From positions 1-13,853 of the forward strand of contig JABIPV010000217.1 of NCBI GenBank assembly GCA_018699075.1: a stretch of DNA of 13,853 nt. The letters run 5' to 3'. Under the pieces are notes generated by a model. That model was not told the DNA's origin and made no database searches. It saw only the letters and a program-made list of their open reading frames with translations. How positions within the stretch are numbered: the stretch's first letter is position 1; each line of letters begins with the position of its first letter. Position numbers and translations under genes: made by a program. Source of the stretch: Kordiimonadaceae bacterium (GTDB lineage Bacteria > Pseudomonadota > Alphaproteobacteria > Sphingomonadales > Emcibacteraceae). Shown here piece after piece: positions 6,513 to 13,853 of the stretch.

Positions 6513-7712
6513 TCAATTTCCCTCATAAACTTTAATGATATTACGCGCTGTTAATTTCTCGATATCATCTTCGCTATAGCCATAATTCTTCAATATTTCA
6601 TCAGTTTGCTCTCCCTCACCGGGAAGATCATAGCGCACACCAAATTTGTTTCCGTCCATTTCAATTGGTAGGGCTGGTAATGCTGTTTTACCACCGCCAG
6701 GTATCGTTAAATCTAGCAAACCACCAGAAGCCTTCAAATGAGGATCATCAAACATTTGATCTGGGCGTGATATGGGGGCAAAAGGTAATCCTGTATATTC
6801 AAGCTTGTCCATTAAATCTTGCTTAGAATACTGCTTAAATAAATCACTTACTATGGGAAGTAGTTGATCCCTTCGCGCAACCCTATCTTCATTGGCGCGG
6901 TAATTAAGGTCTTCCCCAAGCTCATCTAAATCAAACGCATCACAAAATTGCAACCACTGTGTGTCGGAGATCACACCGACAAAAACCTGTTCGCCGTCGC
7001 TGGTATCAAAAACATCATATATTGCCCAAGCATTTATGCGCATTGGCATAGGGTCCGCTGCCTTACCCGTGGCAGAATATTGTGCCATATGTTGACCAAC
7101 AAGAAAGGCGGTACTTTCAAATAAAGAACTTTGCACTTTCTGCCCTAAGCCTGTTATTTCTCGTTGTCTTACTGCCGCTAAAATGGCGATTGCGCCAAAC
7201 ATGCCGCCTACAATATCAATTACACTGGCCCCTGCACGTAGTGGCTGACCAGGAGGGCCTGTCATATAAGCAAGGCCACCCATCATCTGTGCTACTTCAT
7301 CCAAAGCGGTTCGGTGCTCATAAGGTCCAGAAAGAAAACCTTTTTGAGAACAATATATTAGACGATCATTCAGTTCTTTTAACTCCTCATAGCCAAGCCC
7401 TAGTTTATCCATTGCCCCGGGCCTAAAGTTTTCGATAACGATGTCAGAATTTTTAATCATAGTGTGCGCAATTTCAAGACCCTCAACGGATTTAAGATCA
7501 AGACATATACTTTTTTTATTGCGGTTAAACATAGGAAAGCATCCGGCTCCAAGGCCGCCGAGGCGCCGGGTACTATCGCCGGAAAGTGGTTCTATTTTGA
7601 TAACTTCCGCCCCCATATCCGCCAAAATAACGCCAACAGCAGGCCCCATCACCATATGACTAAACTCAATGACCTTTATACCCTCTAGCGGAAGGTTTTG
7701 CTCATCAGCCAT
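6513..7712 (-). CDS. Class III (CaiB/BaiF) CoA-transferase
   Basis: This 399-residue cytoplasmic enzyme belongs to the formyl-CoA transferase fold group, which moves CoA between carboxylic acids through an aspartyl-CoA thioester. Family marks are GIKVIEFSHMVMGP at 11-24, the ADMGAEVIKIEP block at 31-42, NRNKKSICLDLK at 63-74, and VIENFRPGAMDKLGLGYEEL at 92-111. TALDEVAQMMGGL is at 135-147, where Asp138 is the likely catalytic aspartate. The GHDINY motif of alpha-methylacyl-CoA racemase is absent, so a transferase is the better reading. The start is supported by AAGGAG ten bases upstream. It converges on the mutase operon with only 13 bases between stops, so it is a separate transcription unit. 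It could feed or release acyl-CoA for that pathway, but nothing in the sequence fixes its substrates. Confidence 0.9.
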   Translation of the reverse strand: MADEQNLPLEGIKVIEFSHMVMGPAVGVILADMGAEVIKIEPLSGDSTRRLGGLGAGCFPMFNRNKKSICLDLKSVEGLEIAHTMIKNSDIVIENFRPGAMDKLGLGYEELKELNDRLIYCSQKGFLSGPYEHRTALDEVAQMMGGLAYMTGPPGQPLRAGASVIDIVGGMFGAIAILAAVRQREITGLGQKVQSSLFESTAFLVGQHMAQYSATGKAADPMPMRINAWAIYDVFDTSDGEQVFVGVISDTQWLQFCDAFDLDELGEDLNYRANEDRVARRDQLLPIVSDLFKQYSKQDLMDKLEYTGLPFAPISRPDQMFDDPHLKASGGLLDLTIPGGGKTALPALPIEMDGNKFGVRYDLPGEGEQTDEILKNYGYSEDDIEKLTARNIIKVYEGN

Positions 7713-7722
7713 TTTCTTATTT

Positions 7723-7728
7723 CTCCTT
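7723..7728 (-). promoter_or_regulatory. Ribosome binding site of the CoA-transferase gene
   Basis: Read on the minus strand this is a perfect AAGGAG, ten bases before the start codon at 7712-7710. It fixes that start. Confidence 0.7.
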
Positions 7729-7766
7729 AAATGTTTAATTGATGATACCCAATTAACCCTTAATGG

Positions 7767-7779
7767 ACAATTTAATTGT
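7767..7779. promoter_or_regulatory. 13-base palindrome in a divergent promoter region
   Basis: ACAATTTAATTGT is a perfect inverted repeat (6-base arms around one base) in the 200-base spacer between the divergent CoA-transferase and GH106 genes. It lies 55 bases upstream of the CoA-transferase start. Next to it, 7749-7766 holds a looser inverted repeat (CCAATTAA against TTAATGG). A dimeric regulator could bind here, but short AT-rich palindromes also arise by chance. No regulator gene lies nearby. Confidence 0.3.
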
Positions 7780-7840
7780 TCTGTATGATAATATATGATG
7801 TTAAAGGAAATTCACCGCTATCAATATCGAACTCACTGAT

Positions 7841-7870
7841 TTGACAGAATAAATTTCTCATTGCTTTCAT
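7841..7870 (+). promoter_or_regulatory. Possible sigma70-type promoter for the GH106 gene
   Basis: A perfect -35 TTGACA at 7841-7846 is followed after 18 bases by TTTCAT (7865-7870), a four-of-six match to TATAAT. It ends 42 bases before the GH106 start codon, which leaves room for a short leader with AGGTG at 7901-7905. The -10 is weak, so this is tentative. Confidence 0.35.
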
Positions 7871-7912
7871 GATCCGTAATCTTTAACGTCTTGTAAAAAA
7901 AGGTGTGAAAAA

Positions 7913-10684
7913 ATGGATAAATATAAACGGAAAACGCTTTATACATTGGGGATGGCCCTGCCAGCTTATTCGATCAGCAAAACATTCGCTGTATCGGGTG
8001 GGTTGGGGCTTAATGGACAGTCAAACGGTTCTGGACAAATAAGTGTAAATTTCGAAACATTAACTAAGGATTTTGTCGATCCTCCTATGTCTTCAAGGCC
8101 GGGTGCTTTTTGGTGCTGGTTAAATGGTGATGTTACCAAAGCTTCTATCACCAGTGATTTAGAAGAAATGAAAGATAAAGGAATGGCGAGGGCCGAGATA
8201 TGGGACGTGGAAGCACGTGATGATATTTACGGCATCGGCCCTGAGTTTCTCGGCGATCAGTCTGTAGAATATATCAGACATGCGTTGTCCGAAGGGAAAC
8301 GTCTTGGTATTCGTATAGGGATGGTTGCTTCAAGCGGTTGGAATGCCGGTGGTGCATGGGTGGAACCGGATTGGGCTGGTAAAGCACTTTACAGTTCTGA
8401 GCTAGAACTAAGTGGCCCTCAATCTTTTTCAGACGAAATCCCTTTTCCGGAACTGACAGAACATTGTCCTCGGGATAATCAAGGGAAGCCTATTTTTCAC
8501 AAAGAAGTGACGGTAATAGCTATTCCCACCAATGGCGAAAAAAAGATAAATGATTTTAAGGAGATGGTTTTTCTGAATGACCATTTTGACGGAACTAAAC
8601 TTGTTTGGGATGTGCCAGAAGGTGACTGGACTATCTTGAGGTTTGTTTGTTTAAATACGGGGCAACATCTCGTGGTTCCAAGCCCGAATTCCGACGGTCT
8701 ATTTATCGATTTCTTTGATCCAGAAGCAACGAAAAAGCATTTAGGTCATATTTTTGATCGCATCGGCATTACCAAAGAAAATTACAAAGAAATTGGTTTA
8801 GGCTATCTGGAATTTGATAGTATGGAACTGGATGTCGCTACAGCTTGGACAGATAATATGGCCAGCATTTTTCAAGATCATAATGGATATGATGTTCTTC
8901 CCTTTCTACCTGTATTCGCCGGTTGGGAACTTCCGGAAGGTAATGATGATTTCATATATGATTTTAATCAGACAGTTAGTGATCAACTTATTTTTAGTCA
9001 TTACACCACAGGCCGAGATTTTTTAGCGGAGTATGATGCTGATTTAGTTGCTGAAGCAGGTGGCCCCGGGCCACCAATTTGGAACTCGTGTCCTGTTGAC
9101 GCTTTAAAAGCGCTGGGCAATGTCAGCATCCCGCGTGGTGAATTTTGGGTGCAGAATAAGAATAGTATTTTCCTAGTTAAAGAAGTTGCCAGTGCATCAC
9201 ACATATATGGTCTTGGTACTGTAGACGCAGAGAGTTTCACTACTTGGCGGCGTTGGAAAGACGCGCCTCATGCGCTTAAAAGTTATGTGGACCGCGCTTT
9301 TTGTGAAGGGTTGAATATGGTTACGTTTCATACTTTTGCAAATTCTCGCCCTGAACATGGATTACCGGGCAGGGCGTATCATGCAGGTTCCGATATTAAT
9401 CCGACCACAACATGGTGGCGGCAATCAAAATCCTTCATGAGTTATTTATCAAGATGTTCCTATTTACTCTCGCTAGGATTATTTGCGGCGGATGTGGCCT
9501 ATTATTACGGCGATAAAGCGCCCAATTTTTTCCCGGAATATCAAGATGATCCTAATCGCCCAAGATTGAATGGGTTAAGTGCGGGGTATGATTTTGATGT
9601 GGTTAATACGGACGTGATTATGAACCGAATGACTGTATCGGACGGTAAAGTTACTTTGCCTGACGGCCTTGATTATAAGCTTTTGGTTCTGCCGCACCGG
9701 GACGATATTCCAGAACATGTAGTAAAAAAAGTTGAAGAGTTAATCGCGGCAGGTGCCAAAGTCCTTGTTCAGCATCCTGAAATTGCCAAGACAATTAAAG
9801 GCAATGTGATAAAAAATATCAGCATTGATGATGCCTTAGAACAGCTTGCAATCGCCAAAGATTTTGATGCTGATGAAGATAAAGTTGACTTCATTCACCG
9901 TAAAATTGGTGATGCAGACCTATATTTTATAAGCAATTTAACCAATCGGTTAATTACAGAGGACTGTGCCTTTAGAATTGATCGAAAACATCCTGAATAT
10001 TGGGATCCTGTGACTGATAAGCAGTATAATATACAGGAAGCACAAGTCGCAAACGGTTATACAAATATTAAACTGAAATTAGATCCTTATCAGTCGTGTT
10101 TTATTATGTTTAATAATCAACGTCGCGAATTACCAGAGTATCGCACAGCTATTAAAGCGATGTCCTCTGAAGTAACGGGAGCTTGGACGCTTTCTTTTCC
10201 TGAAAATTGGGGTGCGCCCGCTTCTGTGGAGCTTGATAAATTAATTTCTTGGACCGAACATGAAAATCAAGGGATTAATTATTTTTCAGGTACTGCTTCT
10301 TATAAGAATAATTTTAATGCCTCAAAAAGTGACAAAGCCATCAGCATAGACTTAGGTGACGTGCGCGATGTTGCGGAAGTTATCGTCAATGGAAAGTCCG
10401 CAGGCGTTTTATGGACCAAGCCTTTTAAGTTGAATATTAGGGATCATGTGAAAGAAGGTAATAATACGCTTGAGATAAAAATTACCAATATGTGGGTCAA
10501 CCGCTTAACAGGTGATATGAATTTACCAGCCGAAGAAAGGTTCACTAAAACCAATATTCCCGACATTAGCGACGATTACGCAAATCAGGGACCCAATAAA
10601 TATTATTCAGAATTTGGTGATGAAGCATATAGAGTTCAAACAGCGGGTTTGCTAGGGCCTGTGAAGATTGAGATAGAGACTTAA
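7913..10684 (+). CDS. Exported glycoside hydrolase family 106 (alpha-L-rhamnosidase-like)
   Basis: This 923-residue enzyme probably removes alpha-L-rhamnose from polysaccharides or glycosides outside the cytoplasm. The N-terminus (1-27) has a KRK basic start, a short hydrophobic stretch and AVSGG, consistent with an export signal; a Tat signal is possible but the twin-arginine motif is imperfect. The mature protein opens with PPMSSRPGAFWCWLNGDVT at 57-75, characteristic of GH106. Candidate catalytic acids are Glu305 in FDSMELD and Glu440 in VDAESFTTW, both in conserved family contexts. TFHTFANSRPEHGLPG and TTTWWRQSKSF also match. The C-terminal quarter (GTASYKNNF, then IDLGDVRDVAEVIVNGKSAG and TNMWVNRLTGD) is the beta-sandwich domain seen at the end of these enzymes. 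AGGTG at 7901-7905 precedes ATG 7913. It stands alone, with no TonB-dependent receptor, rhamnose catabolic genes or other glycosidases in view. The family is firm; exact linkage is not known. Confidence 0.9.
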   Translation: MDKYKRKTLYTLGMALPAYSISKTFAVSGGLGLNGQSNGSGQISVNFETLTKDFVDPPMSSRPGAFWCWLNGDVTKASITSDLEEMKDKGMARAEIWDVEARDDIYGIGPEFLGDQSVEYIRHALSEGKRLGIRIGMVASSGWNAGGAWVEPDWAGKALYSSELELSGPQSFSDEIPFPELTEHCPRDNQGKPIFHKEVTVIAIPTNGEKKINDFKEMVFLNDHFDGTKLVWDVPEGDWTILRFVCLNTGQHLVVPSPNSDGLFIDFFDPEATKKHLGHIFDRIGITKENYKEIGLGYLEFDSMELDVATAWTDNMASIFQDHNGYDVLPFLPVFAGWELPEGNDDFIYDFNQTVSDQLIFSHYTTGRDFLAEYDADLVAEAGGPGPPIWNSCPVDALKALGNVSIPRGEFWVQNKNSIFLVKEVASASHIYGLGTVDAESFTTWRRWKDAPHALKSYVDRAFCEGLNMVTFHTFANSRPEHGLPGRAYHAGSDINPTTTWWRQSKSFMSYLSRCSYLLSLGLFAADVAYYYGDKAPNFFPEYQDDPNRPRLNGLSAGYDFDVVNTDVIMNRMTVSDGKVTLPDGLDYKLLVLPHRDDIPEHVVKKVEELIAAGAKVLVQHPEIAKTIKGNVIKNISIDDALEQLAIAKDFDADEDKVDFIHRKIGDADLYFISNLTNRLITEDCAFRIDRKHPEYWDPVTDKQYNIQEAQVANGYTNIKLKLDPYQSCFIMFNNQRRELPEYRTAIKAMSSEVTGAWTLSFPENWGAPASVELDKLISWTEHENQGINYFSGTASYKNNFNASKSDKAISIDLGDVRDVAEVIVNGKSAGVLWTKPFKLNIRDHVKEGNNTLEIKITNMWVNRLTGDMNLPAEERFTKTNIPDISDDYANQGPNKYYSEFGDEAYRVQTAGLLGPVKIEIET

Positions 10685-11859
10685 TTTATAATCTCTTTTA
10701 AGACTGAAATAAATTTACCCAGTTCGTCTTCGTCATTAAAATAATGTACGGAAGAGCGAATTAAGTTAGGTAGTTTATTTTTGTTTGCGTCCAGTAAAGT
10801 ACTGCTTGGTTCGGATAAGCTGGTATTGATGCCATTTTCACGTAATTTATTGACGATGCTGGCAGCTTCAATACCATTGACAGAAAAAGTGATGATCCCA
10901 CATTGGTGCTGGCTAATTGTATGGGTTGAAACACCTTCAATTTCGTTTAGTTTTCCCCTTAAATAGTTTGCAAGTTCATCAATGCGGGTTTGGATGTTTT
11001 CTAGGCCAATATCTAATGCATAATCAATAGCTGCGCCAAGACCTAATGTACCAGCATAATTGCTTTCCCAGTTTTCAAAACGTTTTGCATCATTGCGCAG
11101 TTCATATTCAGTGGCAGATTTCCACTTTGCACCGCGTAGGTCAATGATGGGTGGATGAAGTTTTTCAATTACGGATTTTTTTACATACAAAAAACCTACG
11201 CCGCGCGGGCCGCGTAGGTATTTACGGCTGGTGGCGGATAACATGTCGCATTTGATTTCTTCCACATCAATCGGCATTTGCCCCACCGATTGACAGGCAT
11301 CGACCATAAACAAAATATTATGTTTTCGAGCGATATCACCTAGAGCGGCAACAGAATTAACAAGACCGCTATTGGTGGGGACATGGGTGGCGGAAATAAG
11401 TTTCACATTCTCGTCAATCATGCTTTCTAATATATCCAAACATAACTCTCCATCTTCGCCGCTGGGGATAACTTCGATACTGACATCTTTTTCCTTGGCC
11501 ATATGAAGATAGGCGATGAAATTGGACACATATTCTGCTTCCACAGTTAAAATACGGTCTCCGGGTTTAAAATCTATCGCGTAAAAGGCCATTGCCCAGC
11601 CCACTGTCGCATTTTCAACAATGGCAATTTCATCTGCACTGGCATTGATTAGTTTCGCAACTGAATTATAAACCTGATCTAGTTCTTCTGACATTTGCGC
11701 CATGGCTTCGTAGCCACCAATATTTGCTTCAAGGTTTAAGTGTTTGATCTGTGTGTCTAATACCTGCTGGGTCATTAAAGATGAGCCAGCATTATTTAAA
11801 TGGATGATGTTTTTCTTACCCGGGGTGTCTTGGTAAATTTTATTATTGTCCATAGTCAT
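10681..11859 (-). CDS. Class V aminotransferase-fold PLP enzyme (EgtE/cysteine desulfurase-like)
   Basis: This 392-residue cytoplasmic enzyme is a fold-type I PLP protein of the class V group. Visible marks are HLNNAGSSLM at 20-29, EANIGGYEA at 44-52, HVPTNSGLVN at 159-168, VDACQSVGQMPID at 187-199 with the PLP-binding aspartate, and SATSRKYLRGPRGVGFLYV at 208-226 with Lys213 as the Schiff-base lysine. The SRKYLRGPRG context and GGYEA motif are close to the EgtE and isopenicillin-N-epimerase-like branch rather than IscS/SufS. I see none of the other ergothioneine genes nearby, so a hercynylcysteine sulfoxide lyase role cannot be claimed. Possible activities include C-S lyase, amino acid lyase or epimerase. 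ATG 11859 has AGGA ten bases upstream; ATG 11853 is an alternative. Its stop overlaps that of the convergent GH106 gene by four bases (TTAA). Confidence 0.85.
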   Translation of the reverse strand: MTMDNNKIYQDTPGKKNIIHLNNAGSSLMTQQVLDTQIKHLNLEANIGGYEAMAQMSEELDQVYNSVAKLINASADEIAIVENATVGWAMAFYAIDFKPGDRILTVEAEYVSNFIAYLHMAKEKDVSIEVIPSGEDGELCLDILESMIDENVKLISATHVPTNSGLVNSVAALGDIARKHNILFMVDACQSVGQMPIDVEEIKCDMLSATSRKYLRGPRGVGFLYVKKSVIEKLHPPIIDLRGAKWKSATEYELRNDAKRFENWESNYAGTLGLGAAIDYALDIGLENIQTRIDELANYLRGKLNEIEGVSTHTISQHQCGIITFSVNGIEAASIVNKLRENGINTSLSEPSSTLLDANKNKLPNLIRSSVHYFNDEDELGKFISVLKEIIN

Positions 11860-11973
11860 TATCGGTCATTCCTGATTTTGTTATTGATGTGTACTAGATC
11901 ATAAAATTTCCCCTTCCTCAATTTAAATATATGGGTTAGCATGATAAAAAAATAATCATTATGGGAGAACCTA
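11860..11973. promoter_or_regulatory. Divergent spacer between the PLP enzyme and the amidase
   Basis: This 114-base AT-rich stretch must carry start signals for both the minus-strand PLP enzyme and the plus-strand amidase. I found no convincing -35/-10 pair or palindrome, only the ribosome sites at its two ends. Confidence 0.4.
11963..11968 (+). promoter_or_regulatory. Ribosome binding site deciding a TTG start for the amidase
   Basis: GGGAGA ends five bases before TTG 11974. In that frame there is a stop (TAA at 11953-11955) upstream and no ATG or GTG between, and TTG begins exactly at a signal peptide, so TTG is the likely initiator. Confidence 0.7.
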
Positions 11974-13578
11974 TTGTTTAAGAATTTCTTACTGCTGTTT
12001 GTATATTTGATGGTTCTTCCAAATATCGCAAATGCGCAAAAGTTCAGGTTTGTCGAAGCCACCATTGGCAATATTCAAAATACAATCCGCTCAGGTCATA
12101 TGACCTGCCGCGAAATTGTTTCGGGTTATTTAGACCGTATCAGTACGTTTGATCAGGACACCAAATTAAACGCCATTACCGTCGTTAATCGCAATGCTCT
12201 TAAAAAAGCAGATCAAATTGATCTGGCCATAAAAAATGGTGATCCGCTTGGATCGTTATTTTGTGCACCAATATTGGTGAAAGATAATTATGATACCCAT
12301 GATCTGCCGACCACAGGTGGCTCAATAGCCCTTAAAAATAGTTATCCGCCTGATGATGCATATATGGTACGTAAGCTTCGTGAAGCGGGGGCGATTGTTA
12401 TCGCAAAAACCAATATGGCTGAATGGGCCTTTAGCCCGCGTCAATCAATAAGTTCATCTTTCGGTACTACGGCCAATGCATATGACCTATCCCGTGTCCC
12501 TGCAGGTTCAAGTGGCGGTACAGCGTCGGGCACTGCGGCCAGTTTTGGTGTTGCGGGGATGGGGTCGGATACGGGAAACAGTATCCGTGGGCCGTCTTCT
12601 CACTTGGCTTTATTCGGTATTCGCTCCACGCTTGGATTGACCAGTCGGGACGGGATTATTCCACTGGCATGGGACCGCGATGTAGCTGGGCCAATGACAC
12701 GGACGGTGATTGACGGGGCTAAGATTTTCAATGAAGTCGCTGGATATGACCCCGCTGATCCGATGACGGAGCAGGGTAAAGGAAAACGTAAAAAAGATTA
12801 CACAGATTATCTTGATAAAAATGCCTTAAAAGGAAAACGCATCGGCGTATTGCGCTCGTTGGTATTTACAGAGGATGCTGACCCAGAAATTACGGCGCTT
12901 TTTATAAAGGCTGTGGAAGATCTAAAAAAAGCGGGGGCAATTATTGTTGATCCTTTTGCAATTGCCAATTTTGATGATCACCGAAATACCAGTAGTTTTT
13001 GCATGCGCTTTCGTTATGACATGCGGCAGTATTTAAAAACATTAGGCGATAACGCACCGATTAAAGACGTGATGGAAGTTCTGGAGACCGGACAATATTC
13101 ACCTTCTGCAAAATCAGGATTGGAAAATTTTGGTGCCGGTTCACTTGATACTCACCCGAGTGATGAATCGCCGCCGTGCTTAGAATTTCCAAACCATCCT
13201 GCTAGAAATGCGTTTAAGGCCGATGTCGAAGGTTCAATGGATATGCATGATGTAGATGTGATTATTTACCCGTCATGGACCAATCCACCAGCACTTCTAA
13301 GTCGCGCTGATGCGGATTATAAAGGGGATAACAGCCAGATTATCGCGCCGGCTACTGGACTGCCTGCCGCAACTGTTCCCATGGGATATTCCCACGGAAA
13401 CTTGCCTGCAGGTCTTCAAATACTTGGCCGTGCTTATTCAGAAGATATCATCTTTGCTGTAGCATATGCGTTTGAACAAGCAACAAAACACCGAAAACCA
13501 CCAAGACGTTTTCCAGAAATTGATAAAGTGACAAAATTTGCATTAAAAAATCATAAAGGACATACTCTTCAGGAATGA
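11974..13578 (+). CDS. Secreted amidase-signature family hydrolase
   Basis: This 534-residue enzyme hydrolyses an amide or similar bond by the Ser-cisSer-Lys mechanism. Residues 1-21 form a signal peptide (basic start, LLLFVYLMVL core, ANA before the cut), placing it in the periplasm or outside. The triad is visible: Lys103 in APILVKDNYD, cis-Ser179 in AGSSGGTASG and nucleophile Ser203 in SDTGNSIRGPSS, with the 24-residue spacing of known family members. The region before it (KTNMAEWAFSP) also fits. Length is normal. Cytoplasmic GatA is unlikely because of the signal peptide and lack of GatC/GatB. It starts with TTG after a good ribosome site and overlaps the following TAXI-type TRAP binding-protein gene by ATGA, so the two are co-translated. 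This suggests the enzyme releases or processes the solute that transporter takes up. The substrate is unknown; peptide amidase-like or other amide hydrolase are candidates. Confidence 0.88.
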   Translation: MFKNFLLLFVYLMVLPNIANAQKFRFVEATIGNIQNTIRSGHMTCREIVSGYLDRISTFDQDTKLNAITVVNRNALKKADQIDLAIKNGDPLGSLFCAPILVKDNYDTHDLPTTGGSIALKNSYPPDDAYMVRKLREAGAIVIAKTNMAEWAFSPRQSISSSFGTTANAYDLSRVPAGSSGGTASGTAASFGVAGMGSDTGNSIRGPSSHLALFGIRSTLGLTSRDGIIPLAWDRDVAGPMTRTVIDGAKIFNEVAGYDPADPMTEQGKGKRKKDYTDYLDKNALKGKRIGVLRSLVFTEDADPEITALFIKAVEDLKKAGAIIVDPFAIANFDDHRNTSSFCMRFRYDMRQYLKTLGDNAPIKDVMEVLETGQYSPSAKSGLENFGAGSLDTHPSDESPPCLEFPNHPARNAFKADVEGSMDMHDVDVIIYPSWTNPPALLSRADADYKGDNSQIIAPATGLPAATVPMGYSHGNLPAGLQILGRAYSEDIIFAVAYAFEQATKHRKPPRRFPEIDKVTKFALKNHKGHTLQE

Positions 13579-13853
13579 GAAAAATATATAAAAAAATAGG
13601 CGTTATTCTTCTAAGCGCTACGATGATCATATCGTCGTCTGCACCGTCATTTGCCGCGCGTAAACAATTTAATATTGGTACCGGTTTTATCGGCAGTTCT
13701 ATGCATGCGGTGGGGACCGTGGTTGCCAAGCATATGCAGAAAAAACTAAGGATGAGGGTAACCGCAAGGCCTTATGTAGGACCGAGTGCATTTTTACCAC
13801 TGATTAACAACGGCGAACTTTCCATGGGTTTATCGTCCATGAGCGAAGCAAAC
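13575..13853 (+). CDS. TAXI-family TRAP transporter solute-binding protein, N-terminal part (cut by the window end)
   Basis: The frame is open from ATG 13575 to the last base and gives 93 residues. Residues 1-28 form a signal peptide (MRKIYKKIG, hydrophobic core, SAPSFAA). The mature start, KQFNIGTGFIGSSMHAVGTV, matches the TAXI signature in which an IGTG motif opens the binding protein. It continues with VTARPYVGPSAFLPLINNGELSMGLSS, equivalent to the family's segment on the first lobe. TAXI proteins are usually about 320 residues, so roughly 70 percent is missing. The start overlaps the amidase stop by four bases (ATGA) and has AGGA directly before it, so translation relies on coupling. Membrane components of the transporter are expected to the right. 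The solute is unknown; family members are linked to organic acids and amino acids. Confidence 0.85.
   Translation, partial: MRKIYKKIGVILLSATMIISSSAPSFAARKQFNIGTGFIGSSMHAVGTVVAKHMQKKLRMRVTARPYVGPSAFLPLINNGELSMGLSSMSEAN

Noticed and set aside
6513..7712. Alpha-methylacyl-CoA racemase as the identity of the class III enzyme
   Set aside because: The racemase GHDINY motif is absent, and an aspartate is present in the CoA-transferase position.
11859..12071. Minus-strand open frame of about 70 codons over the amidase start
   Set aside because: It is antisense to the amidase signal peptide and has no family resemblance or ribosome site.
13448..13729. Minus-strand open frame of about 93 codons at the right end
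   Set aside because: It overlaps the amidase end and the TAXI protein start, both strongly supported on the plus strand.

Overview
The window comes from an AT-leaning, gene-dense Gram-negative bacterium, most likely a heterotrophic proteobacterium and probably a marine alphaproteobacterium. The taxonomic guess rests only on gene content: a BkdA-type branched-chain dehydrogenase, a class III CoA-transferase, a TAXI-type TRAP binding protein and a GH106 rhamnosidase. No rRNA, tRNA, CRISPR array, insertion sequence or phage gene is visible.

Bases 1-6499 hold one tightly packed plus-strand operon. It already runs at the left edge, and gaps between genes are never more than 27 bases, often with start and stop codons overlapping. 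The order is: C-terminal end of a leucine-type (ELFV) amino acid dehydrogenase, E1-alpha, E1-beta and E2 of a branched-chain 2-oxoacid dehydrogenase, the B12-binding small subunit and catalytic large subunit of an acyl-CoA mutase, and a short MeaB-type GTPase. Read in order, this is a pathway: amino acid to 2-oxoacid to acyl-CoA and then, by an adenosylcobalamin radical enzyme, to a carbon-skeleton isomer of that acyl-CoA. The large mutase subunit belongs to the methylmalonyl-CoA mutase superfamily. However, by eye its pocket residues match neither methylmalonyl-CoA, isobutyryl-CoA nor 2-hydroxyisobutyryl-CoA mutase. This is the most interesting part of the window: an apparent amino-acid-fed mutase cassette of unknown substrate. 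No E3 gene is present, so E3 must come from elsewhere.

Bases 6513-7712 (minus strand) encode a class III (CaiB/BaiF) CoA-transferase converging on the operon. A 200-base divergent intergenic region follows, with a palindrome and a possible promoter.

Bases 7913-10684 encode an exported GH106 alpha-L-rhamnosidase-like glycosidase. Its stop codon overlaps that of a convergent class V PLP-dependent enzyme (10681-11859, minus). A 114-base divergent spacer then leads to a plus-strand pair: a secreted amidase-signature hydrolase starting with TTG (11974-13578) and, overlapping it by ATGA, the start of a TAXI-family TRAP solute-binding protein cut by the right edge. This right half looks like catabolic accessory gene content (sugar, amide and solute uptake), with no clear link to the mutase operon beyond proximity.
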